This document shows positions 26,327 through 35,323 of a DNA stretch of 64,000 bases, in pieces. The notes under the pieces were generated by a model that saw only the letters and a list, made by a program, of their open reading frames with translations, was not told where the DNA came from and did no database searches. Position 1 is the stretch's first letter, and every line of letters starts with the position of its first letter. Source of the stretch: Bacteroidales bacterium (GTDB lineage Bacteria; Bacteroidota; Bacteroidia; Bacteroidales; UBA7332). The position numbers were made by a program, and so were the translations under genes. The stretch is taken from assembly GCA_028687995.1 (NCBI GenBank), contig JAQTZA010000010.1:60891-124890 (forward strand), given 5' to 3'.

Positions 26327-28720
26327 CTATTTAAATTTATTTATAACAGTCTCTATTACGGTATTATCACCACCTGATTTGTCTTTATTTCTTCTTCCAC
26401 CGGAACCGTATCCATAACCGTATCCATAACCGTATTTGTAACGATACTTGTAATATTTTTTTCTAAGAGACAAGTCATTTATAATGAGGTACAATCTGCT
26501 ATCAACGTACTCTTCTTGCAGCCTATTTATTACTTCGAAACTTTTTTTGGCAGTGAAACCCGAACGACAAATATAGAGTACAATGTCTGATATTTTGAGT
26601 AAAAGCAATGTATCTGACACTACACCAACAGGTGCACTATCCATAATAATATAGTCATATTTTTCTCTGAACTTATCAAAAATATCACCCAACTCATTCT
26701 TCATTAAGAGTTCATTGGGATTCGGCGGAATAATTCCTGAGTGTAATACATCTAGGTTTGGATAATCAGGTGATTGAAAAATCAATGTATCTACATCAGC
26801 TTCCTGATGTGACAAGAATGATGTTATCCCTTCTTTTTGTTGAATACCAAATCTCTCTGATAACTGAGGTTTTCTTAAATCCATTCCCACTAACAAGACT
26901 TTCTTATCTGTCATGGCAAGACCCAGTGCAAGATTTACACTAATAAAAGTTTTACCTTCTCCTGGCTCGGTAGACGTTATCAAAATGACTTTATCTTTGG
27001 GATGATCAAGTATAAAATTCAATTTTGTCCTTAATAGCCGAAACAATTCAGTCGTAGAATCCAGTCCGTTTTCTGTTACGGCAAAATTTAGTTTAGATTC
27101 AGAATGCGCCATTTCTGATATTATTGGAATATCTGTAAGACTTTCAACATCCTTTCGAATAAAAATCTTTGTATTAAATAAGTTAATAAGATAAATAATT
27201 AGTAATGGAAAGAATAGACCAAAAATAAACGCATACATCAGAATAGTTTTCCGAGTTACAGAAATCAAACCAGAAGATGACGCTTCATTTATAACAATCG
27301 CCTTTGGAACAGTGAGTGCCATCGTCAAAGCAGATTCTTCTCGTTTCTGAAGCAAAAATATGTATAACTGCTCTTTAATCCTTTGTTGTCTTTTTAATTC
27401 CACAAATTCTCTCTCTTGACGTGGCAGTTCATTTAACTTACCCTCAATATTAGAATTGATTTTTTGCATCTCGTTTTTAGAATACTGAAGAACACTTCTA
27501 GTATGTTTTACTGACTGAAGTAGTGTATTTTTAAACGCAGACAATTCTTTATTCAACGAAATGAATACTGGATTATCTGACGTCGAACTACTCATTAATT
27601 TTTGGCGAGCTACCACTAATTCATTATATCTAGAGACCATTCCCGACAAACCCTCATCAGCCAATGGCACATTCGGTATAGGAGAAAAAAGATTTTTATC
27701 ATTTATGATAAAGTCCTCAACAAAAGAGACCAACTGAAATTGTGTCTCCATTTCAATTTTCTTAACATCAGATTCAGAACTCTTTTGCAAATATGAATTT
27801 TCTTCGGTGTTGATGCTTTCTGAAATTTTATTCACTCTTTTATAAGTCTCTACATCTTTCTCTACATCAGATAATTCAACAGTAAGTATTCGTATTCGCT
27901 CAGCAATAAAATTAGCTGTATTTATAGCTGATTGATTCATCTGCATCATTGCATCACGATTATAACTATCAATGACTGCATTTAAGATATCCACCCCTTT
28001 TACAGGATTAAGAGATGTGGTCGACAATGCTATTATTTCATTATTTTTGTTGATGGACGATTGAATATTGATACTTCCAATAACTGATTGCGTACTTCTT
28101 ATCGAAACAATAAGCGGTCTTATCAATTTGGGATTTGCAGCGGTACTAGTTATCGTAATTGGTCCTAAAGAAGAGTGCAGAGTAAAAGGAAATCGTGAAA
28201 AGCTTTTTTCAATCACAGAGGTTCCTTTTTCATATTTGACAGTATATCCTTCATTTGCTTGAGTAAAAGTCAAAAACACAACTCCATTTTCTAATTCCGA
28301 AAGAAATTGGCGTTCAATGGATATACGGACTGGAGAAAACTTATATAATTCAGTATATTGATTTAATACAGTCTTATAATAATATGAAACATTCAAATTC
28401 AATGAATCAACAATACTATTAAGCAATCTTTTTGATCGAAATACCTCTGCTTCATTTTCAATATTTTTGGTTGATTCTACTCCTAGATCTTTTAGAAGGG
28501 AAGACTCGCCTTTTTCAGGGGTCTTTATCAAGACAGATGAGTTAATTTGATAAACATCTGTTTGCATTTTTGACAAAAAATAACCAACAATCAAAGCAAA
28601 TAGAACAGAAAATAGAATCCACCTCCAATAAGAAAAGTAGCTCCAAAAAATCTCTGATAAATCAATTGTATCTGCTTTTTGATTTGTCTGAGATTGTAAA
28701 ATATTTTTATTTTCTTCCAT
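26327..28720 (-). CDS. wzc: Wzc-type polysaccharide co-polymerase / BY tyrosine autokinase
   Basis: The 797-residue protein has an N-terminal Wzz domain with a transmembrane helix (about 35-53), a long periplasmic coiled-coil region with the PRQEREFVELKRQQ motif, and a second helix near 495-515. The cytoplasmic BY-kinase has Walker A (TSTEPGEGKTFISVNLAL), Walker A' (LLVGMDLRKPQ) and Walker B (YIIMDSAPVG). The C-terminal tail has at least nine tyrosines near 750-772 (KKYYKYRYKYGYGYGYGYG). Cycles of tail phosphorylation control chain length and export with Wza, encoded upstream. Part of the tail is encoded by a 12-base tandem repeat. Confidence 0.92.
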   Translation of the reverse strand: MEENKNILQSQTNQKADTIDLSEIFWSYFSYWRWILFSVLFALIVGYFLSKMQTDVYQINSSVLIKTPEKGESSLLKDLGVESTKNIENEAEVFRSKRLLNSIVDSLNLNVSYYYKTVLNQYTELYKFSPVRISIERQFLSELENGVVFLTFTQANEGYTVKYEKGTSVIEKSFSRFPFTLHSSLGPITITSTAANPKLIRPLIVSIRSTQSVIGSINIQSSINKNNEIIALSTTSLNPVKGVDILNAVIDSYNRDAMMQMNQSAINTANFIAERIRILTVELSDVEKDVETYKRVNKISESINTEENSYLQKSSESDVKKIEMETQFQLVSFVEDFIINDKNLFSPIPNVPLADEGLSGMVSRYNELVVARQKLMSSSTSDNPVFISLNKELSAFKNTLLQSVKHTRSVLQYSKNEMQKINSNIEGKLNELPRQEREFVELKRQQRIKEQLYIFLLQKREESALTMALTVPKAIVINEASSSGLISVTRKTILMYAFIFGLFFPLLIIYLINLFNTKIFIRKDVESLTDIPIISEMAHSESKLNFAVTENGLDSTTELFRLLRTKLNFILDHPKDKVILITSTEPGEGKTFISVNLALGLAMTDKKVLLVGMDLRKPQLSERFGIQQKEGITSFLSHQEADVDTLIFQSPDYPNLDVLHSGIIPPNPNELLMKNELGDIFDKFREKYDYIIMDSAPVGVVSDTLLLLKISDIVLYICRSGFTAKKSFEVINRLQEEYVDSRLYLIINDLSLRKKYYKYRYKYGYGYGYGYGSGGRRNKDKSGGDNTVIETVINKFK
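26404..26435. repeat. 12-base tandem repeat in the Wzc tyrosine tail
   Basis: The unit aaccgtatccat occurs 2.7 times head to tail. On the coding strand each unit encodes four residues of alternating Tyr and Gly, so gain or loss of a unit keeps the frame and changes the number of phosphorylatable tyrosines by two. Confidence 0.85.
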
Positions 28721-28754
28721 ATAAGAATTATATAAAATTTCTGTATATCAACTT

Positions 28755-29564
28755 CTATCTCGACCGAAGTATCACTATTATAGAGGCAATAGAGACTAAA
28801 GGAGATATGTATGACAATATTTGATTATACAAATTTGCTTGTCCTCTTACTTTGTTATTATTTGGCTCAATATATAGCAAATCATTTTGCTGCAAATAAT
28901 AAAAAGGTGACTCGATTAAGTTTCGATCACGAAGATCAATACGATAAGTCTCTCTATTTCCATCTAAATTCTCCCTAATGAGCAAGACATTATTTCTTTT
29001 TCCAGTCAATTGCAAATCACCTGCTTGAGCGATCGCTTCGAATATTGTAATTCTATCGTCTGTGACAGGTATTATTTTATTACCCGAGACATCTCCTAAA
29101 ATTGTAATCTTAAAGTTTGAAATTCGGGTCATTACAATAGGCGTTTCTTTTACATATTTGGGATAAATCATGTTATAAATCACTTCCTCTATTTGTCTTT
29201 TAGACAAGCCTACAACCTTAATCTTACCCAATACAGGAAAGTTTATAAATCCATCATTATCAACTAAATATCCCTGCATATTTCCATAACTTGAAGTCAT
29301 AGCATCAGATGAGCCTCCTTTCGAAATAGAAGTGCCTGAAAACGAGTTAAAAGGAGCCGAAACCTCAGCTGTATAAGTAGAGACAGTAATCATTAAATTG
29401 TCTCCCGATTTTATTAGAATCTCAGGTAATGTTGGAAGTTTACTTTTACTTAAATCAACAGCAGCTCCAGCATTTTGAACGTAGATTATATTCTTACTCG
29501 ATTGACAAGAATACATTAATCCAATTAAAAGGAGGGTTATAATTGAAAAGTTAAATTGTTTCAT
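28755..29564 (-). CDS. wza: Wza-type polysaccharide export lipoprotein
   Basis: The start at 29564 gives MKQFNFSIITLLLIGLMYSC, a lipoprotein signal with the lipobox cysteine at residue 20; the longer frame from 29588 adds eight residues with no signal value. The 269-residue product has the Poly_export domain (LPEILIKSGDNLMITVST, then DNDGFINFPVLGKIKVVGL) and an SLBB domain (ILGDVSGNKIIPV ... TIFEAIAQAGDL). A C-terminal hydrophobic segment (ISYISPLVSIASIIVIL) is expected for the outer-membrane helix ring. It forms the exit channel working with the Wzc product downstream. Confidence 0.9.
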   Translation of the reverse strand: MKQFNFSIITLLLIGLMYSCQSSKNIIYVQNAGAAVDLSKSKLPTLPEILIKSGDNLMITVSTYTAEVSAPFNSFSGTSISKGGSSDAMTSSYGNMQGYLVDNDGFINFPVLGKIKVVGLSKRQIEEVIYNMIYPKYVKETPIVMTRISNFKITILGDVSGNKIIPVTDDRITIFEAIAQAGDLQLTGKRNNVLLIRENLDGNRETYRIDLRDRNLIESPFYYLQQNDLLYIEPNNNKVRGQANLYNQILSYISPLVSIASIIVILRSR

Positions 29565-29585
29565 ATTTGTGACTTTATAAAAAGA

Positions 29586-29593
29586 CAAAGATA
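29586..29593 (-). promoter_or_regulatory. -7 element for the wza operon
   Basis: The minus-strand octamer TATCTTTG is a perfect TAnnTTTG match 21 bases before the wza ATG. No TTG is found at the usual distance upstream. Confidence 0.5.
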
Positions 29594-29700
29594 GCCATAT
29601 TTACTTATGTGCATACAGCTTATTGATGCTTGCACATGTGTAGTCTGCATGAAATCATACTACTTGTAGGTACGAAGATATTATATTTTCAGCACATATA

Positions 29701-29740
29701 AAAAAAATCCTGCAAAAGAGAGCCTCTAATGCAGGATTTT
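29701..29740 (-). terminator. Terminator after secDF
   Basis: An 11-base perfect stem (aaaatcctgca / tgcaggatttt, 29704-29714 with 29730-29740) with a 15-base loop, followed on the minus strand by a run of T. It lies 19 bases after the secDF stop. Confidence 0.85.
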
Positions 29741-29758
29741 GTACACAAATGCAATATT

Positions 29759-32725
29759 TTATGCCTCAGCCTCTATCTTTTTGTGCTTACGTTTCATCAT
29801 TTCATACGCAACAGGCATGGCAATAAACAACGTTGAATAAGTACCAATAATAACCCCGATAAACATCGCAAAAGTAAAACTTCGGATAGTATCACCTCCA
29901 AGTAGGAAGATACAAAGAAGCACAATTGCTGTACACAAAGAGGTACTCATGGTACGAGACAACGTAGAGTTAAGCGCTTCATCCATCAAACGATTCAATT
30001 CACGTTTAGGATAATTGTGCATAATCTCACGAATACGGTCAAAGATAATTACAGTATCATTTACGGAGTAACCTATAACGGTTAAAACAGCTGCAATAAA
30101 TGATTGATCTACCTCCATTGAGAAAGGTACAAATTTATATGCGAGAGAATAAACCCCTACAATAATTAATGTATCGTGAACCAAAGATGCTATAGTACCC
30201 ATACTAAATGCCATATCTCGGAATCGGAACAAAATATAAAGGCCCATGGCAATTACCGAAAGAATAACAGCCCAAATAGCTCCACGAGTAATATCATTAG
30301 CGATAGCTGGTCCCACTTTTTGAGAACTTATAATATTCTCAGTGGTGAATTTTTGAAGAGTCGTACCAACTGGCAAAACAGGTTTTAAGCCGTCATACAT
30401 TTTACGAGCAATCTCTTCATCAATTCTAGGATCATTCTCAGCTATTTTGTAATTGGTAGTGACACGAATTTTATTATCGGTTCCAATAGTAATAGCACTT
30501 ACAGCAAATTCACCAAAGAATGGTTTCATATCATCTGTAATTTTAGCAGTGGCAACTGGTTTATCCAATTGAATAACATAATTACGTCCACCGGTGAAGT
30601 CAATACCTGGTTTCAAGCCATTTGTGACAAACGAAATAACGATAATAGTAGCTAATATTGCAGATGCGATATACCCTTTTTTACGCATAGACACCCACTT
30701 AATTGTTGGGTTTACCAACACATTGCGGAAGGCTTTAGTTGTGAACGTAATATTTTGGAACCATCCTTTTGCAAAGGCAGCTTCATACATAATGCGAGTT
30801 AGCAATACCGAAGTAAAGAACGAACAAACAATACCAATAATAGAGGTTGTTGCAAATCCTTTAATAGGTCCTGTTCCGTAATAGAATAAAATAACACCAG
30901 TGATAATAGATGTTAAGTTAGAGTCGAAGATCGCAGAGAACGCATGTTTATATCCATCCTCCAACGCTTTACGCAGCGTTTTTCCTCCTCGCAACTCTTC
31001 TTTCGTGCGTTCATAAATCAAAACGTTTGCATCTACAGCTATACCCAGTGTCAACACCATACCTGCAATACCTGAAAGCGTAAGTACGGACTGAAACGAT
31101 GCCAAAATCCCCATCGTAAAGAACATATTCACAATCAAAGCTAAATTGGCAATCAACCCAGGGATGACACCATAAACACTTATCATATAAATCATCAATA
31201 GAACAAGAGCAATCACAAACGAAATCAATCCGTTTTGAATAGCCTCTTTACCTAAAGATGGACCGACTACATCTTCCTGTACAATTCGTACAGAAGCGGC
31301 CATTTTTCCAGATTTGAGCACATTCGCTAAATCCTTTGCCTCTTCAGGGGTAAAGTTTCCAGTAATAGAAGAATTTCCACCTGTAATTTCGTCATTTACT
31401 CGTGGATAGGAATAAACATAATTATCGAGAACGATAGCAATACATTTACCAATATTATCTTTCGTTAAACGAGCCCATTCTTTCGAACCTTCTTGATTCA
31501 TGGTCATACTAACACTTGCTGATGATGAGTTTCTCTCGAAGTCATCACGAGCATCAGTTACAACATCACCGCTCAATGGCGCTTTGCCATTACGATTCAT
31601 CACCTTTATAGCAACCAATTGATAAAGTTGTCCATTTTCGTCCAAAGATTTCACAGTCCAACGGAATTGAACATTATGGGGCAATACATCACGCACAGCT
31701 TTCAGTCTAAAATAGGCATTGATTTGCGCTGTATCTTGATAACGGGCAATACCTACAACAGGACCTTTGGGTTGTTGATTTTGCATATTCAGGAGCGAAA
31801 AGAGAGGATACTCTTCGCGAAGAGCTGCCTGATCTTTTGCTGCTGCTTGATCTCCTTGTGCTTTGCTTTTAATTTTCGCAAGAAGTGTATCAGTAGCTGC
31901 TGCAGGAGTTACAGCTTTAACCGAAGCTGAATCTGCTACAACTCCTCCTTTTTTAGAAGCTTTATTAATGTCGCGAATAGCATTATTCGCAGTCACAAGA
32001 TTTTGATAAATTTCTTCAAAATTATAAGTTGTCCAAAACTCAAGATTTGCACTACCTTGAAGCAATTTACGCACTCGATCTGGTTCTTTCACTCCTGGAA
32101 GTTCGATAGAGATACGTCCATCTTGTTCCATACGTTGTATATTGGGAGATACAACACCAAAGCGGTCGATACGTGTACGAAGCACATTAAATGAATTGCT
32201 AATAGCGCTTTCCATTTCTGTTTTCAACACTTTCACAACTTCAGCATCTGAGCTGGTAGAAGATATTTTGTCTTTAAATTCGAAGCTAAACAAAGCTGCC
32301 AAACGAGCATTGGGATCTAACTTTTTATACTCTTGGGCAAAAAAGTCGATATAGTTACCTTGCTCGTTAATTTGACGAACAGATGCGGCAGCTAACGCTT
32401 TATTGAAGTTTTCATCCTGGCTGTATCCCGAGAATGTACGCAATACATCAGCCACATTCAATTCAAGAATCACACTCATTCCGCCTTTAAGGTCAAGACC
32501 TAAATTGATCTCCAATTCGCGACAATCTTTCAAGGTGTATGTATTCAACCAAACTTTCTCTGTGGAAAGAGAGTCAAGATACATGCTCATTTTTACCGGA
32601 TCTCCATTGGACGCCTCTTCTGCAACTTTTGTATAGTGACGCGTAACCACTGAAAATGAGATGTAAAACAAGCACACCAAGGTAAGTAATACCGAAAATA
32701 ATTTTACAAATCCTTTGTTTAACAT
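29759..32725 (-). CDS. secDF: SecDF fusion, protein-export membrane protein
   Basis: The 988-residue protein joins SecD and SecF as is usual in Bacteroidota. SecD part: N-terminal helix, LGLDLKGGMSVILELNV, the large P1 periplasmic domain with RIDRFGVVSPNIQRM, and the helical bundle with GMVLTLGIAVDANVLIYERTK split over two helices. SecF part starts near 640 with PGIDFTGGRNYVIQ and ends with VIGYSVNDTVIIFDRIRE. It uses the proton gradient to pull preproteins through SecYEG. It stands alone with its own terminator and a -7 promoter motif. Confidence 0.96.
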   Translation of the reverse strand: MLNKGFVKLFSVLLTLVCLFYISFSVVTRHYTKVAEEASNGDPVKMSMYLDSLSTEKVWLNTYTLKDCRELEINLGLDLKGGMSVILELNVADVLRTFSGYSQDENFNKALAAASVRQINEQGNYIDFFAQEYKKLDPNARLAALFSFEFKDKISSTSSDAEVVKVLKTEMESAISNSFNVLRTRIDRFGVVSPNIQRMEQDGRISIELPGVKEPDRVRKLLQGSANLEFWTTYNFEEIYQNLVTANNAIRDINKASKKGGVVADSASVKAVTPAAATDTLLAKIKSKAQGDQAAAKDQAALREEYPLFSLLNMQNQQPKGPVVGIARYQDTAQINAYFRLKAVRDVLPHNVQFRWTVKSLDENGQLYQLVAIKVMNRNGKAPLSGDVVTDARDDFERNSSSASVSMTMNQEGSKEWARLTKDNIGKCIAIVLDNYVYSYPRVNDEITGGNSSITGNFTPEEAKDLANVLKSGKMAASVRIVQEDVVGPSLGKEAIQNGLISFVIALVLLMIYMISVYGVIPGLIANLALIVNMFFTMGILASFQSVLTLSGIAGMVLTLGIAVDANVLIYERTKEELRGGKTLRKALEDGYKHAFSAIFDSNLTSIITGVILFYYGTGPIKGFATTSIIGIVCSFFTSVLLTRIMYEAAFAKGWFQNITFTTKAFRNVLVNPTIKWVSMRKKGYIASAILATIIVISFVTNGLKPGIDFTGGRNYVIQLDKPVATAKITDDMKPFFGEFAVSAITIGTDNKIRVTTNYKIAENDPRIDEEIARKMYDGLKPVLPVGTTLQKFTTENIISSQKVGPAIANDITRGAIWAVILSVIAMGLYILFRFRDMAFSMGTIASLVHDTLIIVGVYSLAYKFVPFSMEVDQSFIAAVLTVIGYSVNDTVIIFDRIREIMHNYPKRELNRLMDEALNSTLSRTMSTSLCTAIVLLCIFLLGGDTIRSFTFAMFIGVIIGTYSTLFIAMPVAYEMMKRKHKKIEAEA

Positions 32726-32842
32726 TTGAAATTCACTTTTATTGTTAATAATTACTGTATTCTAAATAGGTTGGTTCAAGAAAAAAATATCAAAATCTCA
32801 CTAGAAAGGGAAATTATTCACTTCAAACCTAAAATTAGCCTG

Positions 32843-32850
32843 CAAATATA
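32843..32850 (-). promoter_or_regulatory. -7 element for secDF
   Basis: TATATTTG on the minus strand matches TAnnTTTG. It lies about 118 bases before the secDF start, which implies a long leader. No -33 box was seen. The rest of the 265-base gap is AT-rich and shows no gene. Confidence 0.4.
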
Positions 32851-32990
32851 GAAGTTTTTTCCTTTTTAACTATAAAAAAATTCTATTTTGTAAATAAGTT
32901 AATAAGTAAATATGCTTTACAACTCATTTTCAGTTAAGTGCAGAATGATAGAGTGCTTTTGAATGTGAAAACATATCATTATTCATGCAA

Positions 32991-33935
32991 TCATATTATT
33001 CTAGCGCTAAAATATTTTTGGTAAATCTTGTTCATAAAATAATAAAAGAGAAATGCCAATAAAAAACCTGCGATGACATCGACAACATAATGTGCTTTGA
33101 TAAAAACAGTCGCAATCACAAGTGCTATATAGAAAGGTAATATAATTAAGAACAAACCTTTCTTTTGGAATTGATAAATCAAAATGAGAATCAACGTAGA
33201 AATACCAACATGCGAACTTGGGAAAGCAGCAGTTGGTCTCTCTCCTACTTTCTGGGTATGCTCTACGAGATTTTCAAAAAAACCTTTATTAGGAACCAAA
33301 CCCGTTAATTCATTATGTAAATCGAAATAACTGCCTATGACGGGATAAATATGATGTTGAATTTGTTCAACACCCACAACAGCAAAATAATACTGTGGAC
33401 CAGCCGTCGGAAACAATATGTAAATGAGATAATATAAATAGAACGACCCAATTAGAATAAAGAAAAAAGCATCAAATTTTTCTTTACAATAAAACCAGAA
33501 ATAAAGACTAGAGCCCAAAATGATAATGTAATAGGAAAAATATCCCATATTGAGATACTCACTAATCCAATGTTGCGGATATGCCCCACTAAACAATATA
33601 GATGGCTGACAACCAAAAATATTCTGTTCGAGAAGTGCAATCAAATAATCTTGATTAGGCAGCACTCTATTGATATTGAATGTATCTGGATACCAATAAA
33701 CCAAGAGACCTCCCAGAAAGAAGTATCTAAAGAAAATCAAATATCGAGATTCTCTAAATTTATAAATATAGGCTAAGGCGATAATAGACGAAAAGATAAG
33801 GATTCGATAACCTATTAAATCGAAAAGATTTAGAGATTTAGATGAAAGAAAAAGAACTATAATAGTTGTAAGAAGAATATAAACAATGGTGATTTTCTCA
33901 ACAGCTAAAAGCTTGAAAGAGGAGTTTCTATTCAT
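32991..33935 (-). CDS. PAP2-superfamily membrane enzyme, Aur1/IPC-synthase-like (PAP2_3)
   Basis: The 314-residue polytopic protein carries the PAP2 catalytic motifs in a membrane context: TAAFPSSHVGIST (motif C2 histidine) and IKAHYVVDVIAGF (motif C3 His and Asp). The layout fits the PAP2_3 group, which includes inositol-phosphorylceramide synthases. It follows the SDR gene by only 4 bases, so the two are coupled. The SDR resembles a Bacteroides enzyme linked to dihydroceramide synthesis, so this could be a sphingolipid phosphatase or head-group transferase. A general lipid phosphatase is the alternative. Confidence 0.72.
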   Translation of the reverse strand: MNRNSSFKLLAVEKITIVYILLTTIIVLFLSSKSLNLFDLIGYRILIFSSIIALAYIYKFRESRYLIFFRYFFLGGLLVYWYPDTFNINRVLPNQDYLIALLEQNIFGCQPSILFSGAYPQHWISEYLNMGYFSYYIIILGSSLYFWFYCKEKFDAFFFILIGSFYLYYLIYILFPTAGPQYYFAVVGVEQIQHHIYPVIGSYFDLHNELTGLVPNKGFFENLVEHTQKVGERPTAAFPSSHVGISTLILILIYQFQKKGLFLIILPFYIALVIATVFIKAHYVVDVIAGFLLAFLFYYFMNKIYQKYFSARII

Positions 33936-33939
33936 GAAT

Positions 33940-34947
33940 TTAAATCCAATTATTTTGCTTATACCAATGGATACTTTCTTCTAAACCTTTTGAAAGGTTG
34001 AATTTTGCTTCAAAATGCAACTCTTCTTTTAGTGGAGTTATATCACAAATCCAATTCCGCTGTTTCATAATTCGGTACTTATCTCTGTTCAACGTACTCG
34101 ATTTTCCACGAATCTGTGAAAATCTTTCTATAAGTATCGAAACTATTTGAATCAACCAAAGTGGAAGTTTAATTGATAAAACAAACTTTTTGTATAGAAA
34201 CTGCTTTGTAAGTTGACGGAAATCTTTAGCCAAATAAGTATTTCCATCTGATATAAAATATGTGCGTTGTTTCACTTTATGCTCAATGGCAAGAAAAGCC
34301 ACTCTAGCTAAATCTTTTACATAAATAAATGTAAGGTATTGAGGCTTGAATCCGACCGCAAAATCAAATCCAGATTTGATGGTTTTAATCATCATAAAAT
34401 AATCCTTCTCACGTGGTCCATAAACCCCAGTGGGTCGAAGAATCACATAAGGGAAATTAGGCATAGACTCCAAAAACATTTCAGCTTTTCGCTTACTATA
34501 ACCGTATGCAGTATTTGGATGCGGTATATCGTCGGTTTTGATTGCTGATTTCCCAAGCTCATCAAACGGACCACAAACGCTCAAACTACTCATATAGATG
34601 AATTGCTCTGGCACCATATTACAATCGAGAAGCGCATTGACAAAATTTCTGGTGTATTGGAAATTTATTCTATCAAATTCGGAAGGAGTGTTCACTTTTG
34701 TTGCTCCTAAATTGTGAACAATATAATCCCATCCACCAAATTCAGTCTTAAATGATAATAATTCGGATTTTAAAATATCTGTATCTTGAAACGATAAATC
34801 TATAAACTGAATTCGTTTATCCTGAAGATATTGTAGATTACTAGATGCACGAACACCTGCCCAAACTACAAATCCTCTATTCAAAGCTTCTTCTACCAAG
34901 AAACTACCAATAAAACCTCCGGCACCTGTTATTAATATGCTTTTCAT
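33940..34947 (-). CDS. Extended SDR, probable sphingolipid-pathway reductase
   Basis: The 335-residue extended SDR has the NAD(P) site LITGAGGFIGSFLVEEAL, a WDYIVHNLGATK segment, a YMSSLSVCGP serine and the catalytic YGYSKRKAE (Tyr-x-x-x-Lys). The C-terminal part has KSSTLNRDKYRIMKQRNWIC. From memory, this C-terminal signature is shared with the Bacteroides NAD-dependent epimerase/dehydratase reported as 3-ketosphinganine reductase (BT_0972). The paired PAP2_3 gene agrees with a lipid role. The SDR call is firm; the substrate is an inference. Confidence 0.75.
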   Translation of the reverse strand: MKSILITGAGGFIGSFLVEEALNRGFVVWAGVRASSNLQYLQDKRIQFIDLSFQDTDILKSELLSFKTEFGGWDYIVHNLGATKVNTPSEFDRINFQYTRNFVNALLDCNMVPEQFIYMSSLSVCGPFDELGKSAIKTDDIPHPNTAYGYSKRKAEMFLESMPNFPYVILRPTGVYGPREKDYFMMIKTIKSGFDFAVGFKPQYLTFIYVKDLARVAFLAIEHKVKQRTYFISDGNTYLAKDFRQLTKQFLYKKFVLSIKLPLWLIQIVSILIERFSQIRGKSSTLNRDKYRIMKQRNWICDITPLKEELHFEAKFNLSKGLEESIHWYKQNNWI

Positions 34948-34969
34948 TCTTTACTTTTACTCTTTAGGG

Positions 34970-34999
34970 CAAAATTACACAAATAAATTGCTTTGCAAA
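34970..34999 (-). promoter_or_regulatory. Promoter for the SDR-PAP2 pair (TTTG-N18-TAATTTTG)
   Basis: On the minus strand a -33 TTTG (34996-34999) is followed after 18 bases by TAATTTTG (34970-34977), both boxes matching the Bacteroidota consensus at a normal spacing, about 23 bases before the ATG. Confidence 0.6.
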
Positions 35000-35247
35000 A
35001 TTGGAGGAACTTTTCTCATAGACGTACAAATCACAATCATCTATCGTATTTTCTATTTCGAGGGTTGAAATTGCAGTAAATGAAACAATTACAAACGATA
35101 AAACATCAAATCAGAACAAAATGGAATCATTTGCTCTTTTTCAGATTCCTCAAATGAGTAATTTGTTCATATTGAATCACTATCAAAAATTTTTGGAATC
35201 GATTCAATATTATTTATTCAAGCATATTAATCAAAAATAATATCCAT
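35000..35247. other. Divergent intergenic region between the SDR and pta genes
   Basis: Part of a 376-base divergent gap. It is AT-rich, has no open frame worth calling and no strong hairpin. The two promoters at its edges are listed separately. Confidence 0.5.
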
Positions 35248-35283
35248 TTTGCAATCTCTATATTACAAAATTGTATATTTTTG
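35248..35283 (+). promoter_or_regulatory. Candidate pta operon promoter (TTTG-N24-TATTTTTG)
   Basis: TTTG at 35248-35251 and TATTTTTG at 35276-35283 are separated by 24 bases, one longer than the reported range. Initiation would fall about 35 bases before the pta ATG. Confidence 0.45.
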
Positions 35284-35323
35284 CAAAGAAATTATTCACA
35301 ATAGAAAGAAATTTATATTCATT

